64,000 bases of DNA from Sphingobium phenoxybenzoativorans. GTDB taxonomy: Bacteria > Pseudomonadota > Alphaproteobacteria > Sphingomonadales > Sphingomonadaceae. Location: contig NZ_MINO01000002.1 in the NCBI RefSeq assembly GCF_001757355.1, positions 1-64,000 on the forward strand, read 5' to 3'. The notes beneath the pieces are model-generated. The model was not told where the DNA came from. It worked only from the letters and a program-made list of their open reading frames with translations, and searched no databases. Positions 59,596-64,000 of this stretch are shown here, one piece after another. Both the position numbers and the translations under genes were made by a program. Position 1 is the stretch's first letter, and the number at the start of each line of letters is the position of its first letter.

Positions 59596-60951
59596 GTGAC
59601 CTCTACCCCCAATCGTCCCCTTGCCATCGTCATCCTTGCCGCCGGGCAGGGCACGCGGATGAAATCGGCGCTGCACAAGGTGCTGCACCCGGTCGCCGGG
59701 CGGCCGATGCTGTTGCACCTGTTGGCGAGCGCCGCTGAGCTTGCCCCGGAACGGCAGGTGGTCGTCGTCGGCGCCGGGCGCGAACAGGTGGAGTCCGCAG
59801 TTGCGGGCATGGGCGTCGCCGTCGCCGTGCAGGAGCAGCAGCTCGGCACCGGGCATGCGGTTGCGCAGGCGCATGACGCGCTGGCCGGGTTCGCGGGCGA
59901 TGTGCTGATCCTCTATGGTGATGTGCCGCTGGTCAGCACCGCGACGATGAAGGCCATGGTTGACCGCCTGAACCGGGGCGACGAGCCGCGCGCCGTTGTG
60001 CTGGGCTTCCGCCCCGCCGATGCCGCCGCCTATGGCCGGATCATCGCGGACGGGCAGGGCGTCATTCAGAAGATGGTGGAATTTAAGGATGCGAGCGAGG
60101 CCGAGCGCACCGTGACGCTCTGCAATTCGGGCCTGATGGCGGTGCGATCGACCGATCTGTTCGTGCTACTCGACAGCATTGGCAATGAGAATGCGGCGGG
60201 CGAATATTATCTGCCCGATATCGTCATGCTGCCGGGCGGACAGAGCGCGGTGATCGAGACGGACGCGATCGAGGTGGCCGGAGTCAACAGCCGCATCGAA
60301 CTGGCGGGCGTCGAGGCGGCGTGGCAGGTGCAGCGGCGACTGGCGGCGATGCGCGACGGAGCGACGCTGGTCGCGCCGGATACGGTATTCTTCAGCCATG
60401 ACACGGTGCTGGGCCGCGATGTCGTGGTGGAGCCGAATGTCGTGTTTGGTCCCGGCGTGACGGTGGAGGATGATGTCGTCATCCACGCCTTTTCCCATAT
60501 CGAGGGGGCGACCGTGCGGACAGGTGCGGAAATCGGCCCCTATGCCCGGCTGCGGCCCGGCGCGGACATCGGCCGCAAGGCGAAGGTCGGCAACTTCGTC
60601 GAGATCAAGAAGGCGGTGCTGGGCGAAGGCGCGAAGGCCAATCACCTTTCCTATATCGGCGACGCCAGCGTCGGCGCGAACGCCAATATCGGCGCGGGCA
60701 CGATCACCTGCAATTATGATGGCTTCCTGAAATATAAGACGGAAATCGGCGCGGGAGCGTTCATCGGCTCCAACAGCGCGCTGGTCGCGCCGGTGAAGGT
60801 CGGCGACGGTGCGATCGTCGGCGCGGGATCAGTGCTGACCAAGGATGTGGAGGGCGATGCGCTCGCCGTGGCGCGCGGCAAGCAGGCGGTGATCGCTGGC
60901 TGGGCGGCGAAATTCCGCGCAACGATGGCGGCGAAGAAGGCCGGGAAGTAG
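59596..60951 (+). CDS. glmU: Bifunctional UDP-GlcNAc pyrophosphorylase/GlcN-1-P acetyltransferase
   Basis: The 451-residue protein has an N-terminal uridylyltransferase domain (VILAAGQGTRMKSALHKVLH, LYGDVPLVS) and a C-terminal left-handed beta helix (VVEPNVVFGPGVTVEDDVVI, YARLRPGADIGRKAKVGNFV, VGANANIGAGTITCNYDG). It makes UDP-N-acetylglucosamine for peptidoglycan and lipopolysaccharide. The length is usual. The GTG start at 59596 lies after AGGAATGCATAA. A repeat cluster follows the stop. In this genome it stands alone rather than with glmS in the window. Confidence 0.95.
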   Translation: MTSTPNRPLAIVILAAGQGTRMKSALHKVLHPVAGRPMLLHLLASAAELAPERQVVVVGAGREQVESAVAGMGVAVAVQEQQLGTGHAVAQAHDALAGFAGDVLILYGDVPLVSTATMKAMVDRLNRGDEPRAVVLGFRPADAAAYGRIIADGQGVIQKMVEFKDASEAERTVTLCNSGLMAVRSTDLFVLLDSIGNENAAGEYYLPDIVMLPGGQSAVIETDAIEVAGVNSRIELAGVEAAWQVQRRLAAMRDGATLVAPDTVFFSHDTVLGRDVVVEPNVVFGPGVTVEDDVVIHAFSHIEGATVRTGAEIGPYARLRPGADIGRKAKVGNFVEIKKAVLGEGAKANHLSYIGDASVGANANIGAGTITCNYDGFLKYKTEIGAGAFIGSNSALVAPVKVGDGAIVGAGSVLTKDVEGDALAVARGKQAVIAGWAAKFRATMAAKKAGK

Positions 60952-60981
60952 AGTATTTTCAAGCGGGTCGTGCGTCTTAAT

Positions 60982-61080
60982 CCGTTCGGGCTGAGCTTGT
61001 CGAAGCCTTCTACTGAGCGCAGCGAAGTGCCTTCACTTCGTTCAGGCGTGCCCTTCGACTTCGCTCAGGGCGAACGGAGG
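60982..61080. repeat. 99-bp palindromic element after glmU
   Basis: The element starts CCGTTCGGGCTGAGCTTGTC and ends GAAGTCGAAGGG-type text through CGAACGGAGG, and is the reverse-complement sister of 49282-49380. It lies 30 bp after the glmU stop. Confidence 0.85.
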
Positions 61081-61087
61081 GGTGTGG

Positions 61088-61175
61088 CGTGCTCCTGCGA
61101 AAGCAGGAGCCCAGTTCCACCGTTTGATGTGAACTCCTGCGTTGGCTTCGCCGCCCTTCGGGTTGCAGGAGCACG
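61088..61175. repeat. GTGCTCCTGCG-family inverted repeat after glmU
   Basis: CGTGCTCCTGCG on the left pairs with GCAGGAGCACG on the right. The right half includes the block TTGGCTTCGCCGCCCTTCGG also seen at 31556-31575. Together with the 99-bp element it fills the 315-bp gap 60952-61266; no gene is seen. Confidence 0.75.
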
Positions 61176-61266
61176 ATCCTCTAGATCGCGGTAAAACCCT
61201 CCCCGAACCGTTTGTAATTGCCGTCCAAGGCCCTAGGATGCTCTCCCAATATAATAGGAGAGCGAT

Positions 61267-61452
61267 ATGATCGTGATGTTCGTCGGCGTCGATCGGGTCG
61301 AAACGGCAGTCAATGCCTCGCAGGTCACTTTCATCTCATCCGTTACGGACGGCACCCGCATCCGCTTTGGCGAGGGACGCAGCGTAACGGTGACGGAGCC
61401 GATCGCGGAGGTCGTCGAGACCCTGAACCGCACGATCCGCCCGCACGAATAG
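61267..61452 (+). CDS. Small 61-residue protein, FlbD-like
   Basis: The ATG follows AGGAGAG by 4 nt. The product is VNASQVTFISSVTDGTRIRF around the middle and ends EVVETLNRTIRPHE. The order of strand, D-G-T/N, strand, then E-x-I-x-E-V-V-x-x-L recalls the small FlbD flagellar protein family, but the hit is only from memory and no flagellar gene is nearby. No signal peptide is present. Repeats flank it on both sides. Confidence 0.55.
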   Translation: MIVMFVGVDRVETAVNASQVTFISSVTDGTRIRFGEGRSVTVTEPIAEVVETLNRTIRPHE

Positions 61453-61470
61453 GGGCGGTTTCTCTCTCGC

Positions 61471-61537
61471 TTCCGTTCGTTTCGAGCTTGTCCGGGAACA
61501 GGCGCAGGCTTCTCGACTGTGCTCGAAGCGAACGCGG
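61471..61537. repeat. Inverted repeat related to the one after bglX
   Basis: TTCCGTTCGTTTCGAGC on the left and GCTCGAAGCGAACGCGG on the right match the arms of the element at 44914-44986, but the left half is degraded. Confidence 0.65.
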
Positions 61538-61559
61538 TTCAGGTTTTTCCCTACCGTAA

Positions 61560-61629
61560 GCGTGCTCCTGCGCAGGCAGGAGTCCAGGCCCGCCGTTCGA
61601 ACTGGGTTCCTGCGTTCGCAGGAACACGC
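61560..61629. repeat. GTGCTCCTGCG-family inverted repeat
   Basis: GCGTGCTCCTGCG on the left and CGCAGGAACACGC on the right, with an internal CAGGAGTCC hairpin, form the same two-armed structure as 39724-39795 and 45588-45665. It lies just after the end of the minus-strand FAD-dependent dehydrogenase. Confidence 0.75.
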
Positions 61630-61642
61630 CGGATTCCAGTCC

Positions 61643-63268
61643 TCACCCCTCAGCCAAAATCCGCTCGGCGACCGCCTCCGCGACCTTGATGCCGTCCACG
61701 CCGGCGGACAGGATGCCGCCCGCAAAGCCAGCCCCTTCACCCGCCGGGAAGAGGCCGGCCGTGTTGACGCTCTGGAAATCCTTGCCCCGGCTGATGCGTA
61801 TGGGGGAGGAGGTGCGGGTCTCCACCCCGGTCATCACTGCGTCGGGATGATCGTAGTTGGGGATTTGGCGGCCGAAGGCGGGCAGGGCCTCGCGGATCGC
61901 ATCGGTCGCGAAATCGGGCAGGCACTGGCGCAGGTCGGTCAGGTGAACGCCCGGCCGGTAGGAGGGCAGCACCTCGCCAAATTCGCTCGACGGGCGTTGG
62001 GCCAGAAAGTCGCCGACCTTCTGCCCCGGCGCCTGATAATTTGACCCGCCCGCGACGAAGGCGAGGGACTCCCAGTGGCGTTGCAAATCTATGCCCGCGA
62101 GCGGGTGGCCGGGATAGTCGCGCTGTGGGTCGATGCCGACGACGATGCCGGAATTGGCGTTGAACTCCTTGCGGGAATATTGGCTCATGCCGTTGGTGAC
62201 GACGCGGCCGGGTTCCGATGTCGCGGCCACCACACGGCCACCTGGACACATGCAGAAGCTGTAGACGGTGCGGCCGTTGCTGCAGTGATGAGACAGGCTG
62301 TACGCCGCTGCGCCGAGGTCCGGGTGTCCGGCGCAGGGGCCAAAGCGCGCCTTGTCGATCCAGGATTGCGGATGCTCGATGCGGACGCCGATGGAGAAAG
62401 GCTTCGCCTCGATATCGACGCCGCGCTCGTATAACGTGCGGAACGTCTCGCGCGCGCTGTGGCCGACCGCGAGCACGACATGATCGGCGGCCAGATAGTC
62501 GCCGGTATGAAGATGCAGACCGCGCAGCCGCCTCGCCCCGTCCGGCGCGGTCTCGATATCAAAGTCCTCGACCCGCCGCTCAAACCTGTATTCGCCGCCC
62601 AGTTCCTCGATCGTCCGGCGCATGCTCTCCACCATAGTGACGAGGCGGAAGGTGCCGATGTGCGGATGCGCCTCGGTCAGGATTTCCGGCGGAGCGCCTG
62701 CCTTTACAAACTCGGTCAGGACTTTGCGGCCAAGGAAACGCGGGTCCTTGATCTGGCTGTATAACTTGCCGTCGGAGAAGGTGCCTGCGCCGCCCTCGCC
62801 GAACTGTACGTTGGATTCCGGATTCAGTTCGCTGCGCCGCCACAGGCCCCATGTGTCCTTGGTCCGCTCTCGCACCACCTTGCCGCGTTCCAGGATGATC
62901 GGGCGAAGGCCCATCTGCGCGAGGATGAGGCCCGCGAACAGGCCGCAGGGGCCGGCGCCGATGACGACCGGGCGCTTGTCGCGCGTCACGCCGTGGAAGT
63001 CAGCGACGGGGCGATAGGCAGTGTCCGGCGTTTGCCTGACATGCGGGTCGTTGGCGAACTTCGCCAGTATCGCCGCCTCGTCCGCCAGCGTCACATCGAT
63101 CGAATAGACCATGAGGATCGCGGATTTCTTGCGCGCATCATTGGCGCGCCGGGCGATGGCGAGATCGATCAGTGCCTCATCGGCGATGCCGAGCCGCTCC
63201 AGCACGGCAGAGCGCAGAGCTTCGGGCGGGTGCCCGAGCGGAAGTTTGATCTCGGAGAGGCGGAGCAT
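61643..63268 (-). CDS. FAD-dependent dehydrogenase (COG2509-type)
   Basis: The 541-residue protein starts with a roughly 95-residue domain (MLRLSEIKLPLGHPPEALRS, ARRANDARKKSAILMVYSID), then a Rossmann loop VVIGAGPCGLFAGLILAQMG at about 101, and later VQFGEGGAGTFSDGKLYSQI, HVVLAVGHSARETFRTLYER, FCMCPGGRVVAATSEPG and TGVETRTSSPIRI. This is the COG2509 group of uncharacterised FAD-dependent dehydrogenases, common in bacteria. It ends PAGEGAGFAGGILSAGVDGI, the flavin-binding close. Start ATG 63268. Its substrate is unknown; it has no clear operon partner. Confidence 0.87.
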   Translation of the reverse strand: MLRLSEIKLPLGHPPEALRSAVLERLGIADEALIDLAIARRANDARKKSAILMVYSIDVTLADEAAILAKFANDPHVRQTPDTAYRPVADFHGVTRDKRPVVIGAGPCGLFAGLILAQMGLRPIILERGKVVRERTKDTWGLWRRSELNPESNVQFGEGGAGTFSDGKLYSQIKDPRFLGRKVLTEFVKAGAPPEILTEAHPHIGTFRLVTMVESMRRTIEELGGEYRFERRVEDFDIETAPDGARRLRGLHLHTGDYLAADHVVLAVGHSARETFRTLYERGVDIEAKPFSIGVRIEHPQSWIDKARFGPCAGHPDLGAAAYSLSHHCSNGRTVYSFCMCPGGRVVAATSEPGRVVTNGMSQYSRKEFNANSGIVVGIDPQRDYPGHPLAGIDLQRHWESLAFVAGGSNYQAPGQKVGDFLAQRPSSEFGEVLPSYRPGVHLTDLRQCLPDFATDAIREALPAFGRQIPNYDHPDAVMTGVETRTSSPIRISRGKDFQSVNTAGLFPAGEGAGFAGGILSAGVDGIKVAEAVAERILAEG

Positions 63269-63346
63269 GGCGGCCGCCTTTAGCGGGTTGGGAGTGGTTA
63301 TGCCATAAGGATGGGTGGAGTCGTTTTTACTCAGCTCTGTGTATTT

Positions 63347-63435
63347 CGTCATCCCCGCGAATGCGGGGACCCAACATGCCTTGGGCAAGTTGGTCGCATG
63401 GGGAGAGATGGGTTCCCGCTTTCGCGGGAATGACG
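63347..63435. repeat. Inverted repeat of the GTCATTCCCGCG type
   Basis: CGTCATCCCCGCGAATGCGG (left) and CCGCTTTCGCGGGAATGACG (right) form the ends, each also a small hairpin, around 37 bp. It lies between two minus-strand genes and may terminate the PQQ-dependent dehydrogenase transcript. Confidence 0.75.
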
Positions 63436-63464
63436 ATTAATGGTGTAGGAATACCCACCGCGAT

Positions 63465-64000
63465 CTATCCCACAGGCGTCAGTTTCAGCAGCCGCCCTTG
63501 CGATCCCTTACCCCCGTCCTCCAGCAACCACAGCGCGCCGTCCGGTCCCTGTTCGACCTCGCGGATGCGGGCACCCATGTCCCACTGGTCAGCCTTCGAT
63601 GCATTCTCGCCGTCTATCTTCACGCGGATCAGGGCCTGGCTCGACAGGCCGCCCAGGAACAGCGAGCCCTTCCACTGCGGGAACATGGCGCCGCTATAAT
63701 AGATGAGGCCGCCCGGGGAGATGGCCGGATTCCACCAGACCTTCGGGGCTTCGAAACCGTCCCCGGCCTTGTGGTCGGGGATATCGCGGCCGTCATAATG
63801 CGTGCCGTTGGACGCCTTGGGCCAGCCATAGTTGAGGCCGGGCTTGATGAGGTTGATCTCGTCACCGCCCTGCGGCCCCATCTCCTGCTCCCACAGCCGC
63901 CCGTCGCTATCGAAGGCGATGCCCAGCAGGTTGCGGTGGCCGTAGGACCAGATGGCCGGGTTGAACCCCTTGGACGATAGCGGGTTGCCGCGCGCGGCGG
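63465..64000 (-). CDS. PQQ-dependent sugar dehydrogenase, C-terminal part (cut by window)
   Basis: The frame enters from the right edge and stops at 63465, giving about 178 residues of a glucose/sorbosone dehydrogenase-like six-bladed propeller. Landmarks are WSYGHRNLLGIAFDSDGRLW, EMGPQGGDEINLIKPGLNYG (the E-x-G-P-x-G-G-D-E metal/PQQ region), NPAISPGGLIYYSGAMFPQW and EQGPDGALWLLEDG. These soluble, probably periplasmic, enzymes oxidise aldose sugars with PQQ. The N-terminus, with its signal peptide, lies outside the window. Confidence 0.88.
   Translation of the reverse strand, partial: AARGNPLSSKGFNPAIWSYGHRNLLGIAFDSDGRLWEQEMGPQGGDEINLIKPGLNYGWPKASNGTHYDGRDIPDHKAGDGFEAPKVWWNPAISPGGLIYYSGAMFPQWKGSLFLGGLSSQALIRVKIDGENASKADQWDMGARIREVEQGPDGALWLLEDGGKGSQGRLLKLTPVG

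Overview
The window is high-GC chromosomal DNA from a sphingomonad (order Sphingomonadales; Sphingobium, Novosphingobium or Sphingomonas are all possible). The evidence is the TonB receptors, a CpdR-type regulator, a SapC-family protein, an alphaproteobacterial pst/pho layout with enlarged PstA and PstC, and several families of short inverted repeats between genes. I cannot fix the species. Functions are read from motifs and remembered family features; no database search was run.

Region 1 (1-29217) is a large catabolic island whose substrate is not known. The left part runs: TonB receptor tail, two-domain cupin-like protein, HpcH/HpaI aldolase, DUF6282-type metal hydrolase, LacI regulator, carboxymuconolactone decarboxylase-like protein, SDR, TPP-dependent enzyme, TauD dioxygenase, aldehyde dehydrogenase, NTF2-like protein, NTF2-flavin monooxygenase fusion and MFS exporter. 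The right part runs: second TPP-dependent enzyme, cyclase/hydrolase, aldehyde dehydrogenase, secreted SMP-30 lactonase, GMC oxidoreductase, enolase-superfamily enzyme, CysB-like LysR regulator, TcuA-like flavoprotein, two MmgE/PrpD proteins and a third aldehyde dehydrogenase. A shared motif, ATAAG-N2-T-N-CG-N-TAT, lies in three control regions of the right part and probably marks the LysR regulon.

Region 2 (29263-44890) is mixed chromosomal content. It holds glutaminase, a class A beta-lactamase with the Cys69/Cys238 pair, a 16-unit array of an 11-bp repeat, a ZnuD-like zinc receptor with a Zur-like site, and a LysR-like regulator split by an acidic linker of about 310 residues. It continues with a PilZ protein, a NUDIX hydrolase, a 53-residue protein, tRNA-Val(GAC), DctA, CpdR, an N-formylglutamate amidohydrolase-like protein, a candidate small RNA with an anti-Shine-Dalgarno motif, SapC and a GH3 beta-glucosidase.

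Region 3 (45801-53243) is the phosphate regulon on the minus strand, phoR-pstS-pstC-pstA-pstB-phoU-phoB. A Pho-box-like element precedes pstS, and a palindromic repeat lies between pstC and pstA.

Region 4 (53344-58021) is a compact operon resembling the poorly characterised HPr-rel-A system: a Tat-exported small protein, a PqqD-like protein, an HprK-related kinase and a nucleotidyltransferase with 4-bp stop/start overlaps. An acyltransferase and an SGNH hydrolase follow. Region 5 (58031-64000) carries a crotonase lacking both usual glutamates, phosphoglycolate phosphatase, GlmU, a FlbD-like small protein, a FAD-dependent dehydrogenase and the C-terminal part of a PQQ-dependent sugar dehydrogenase.
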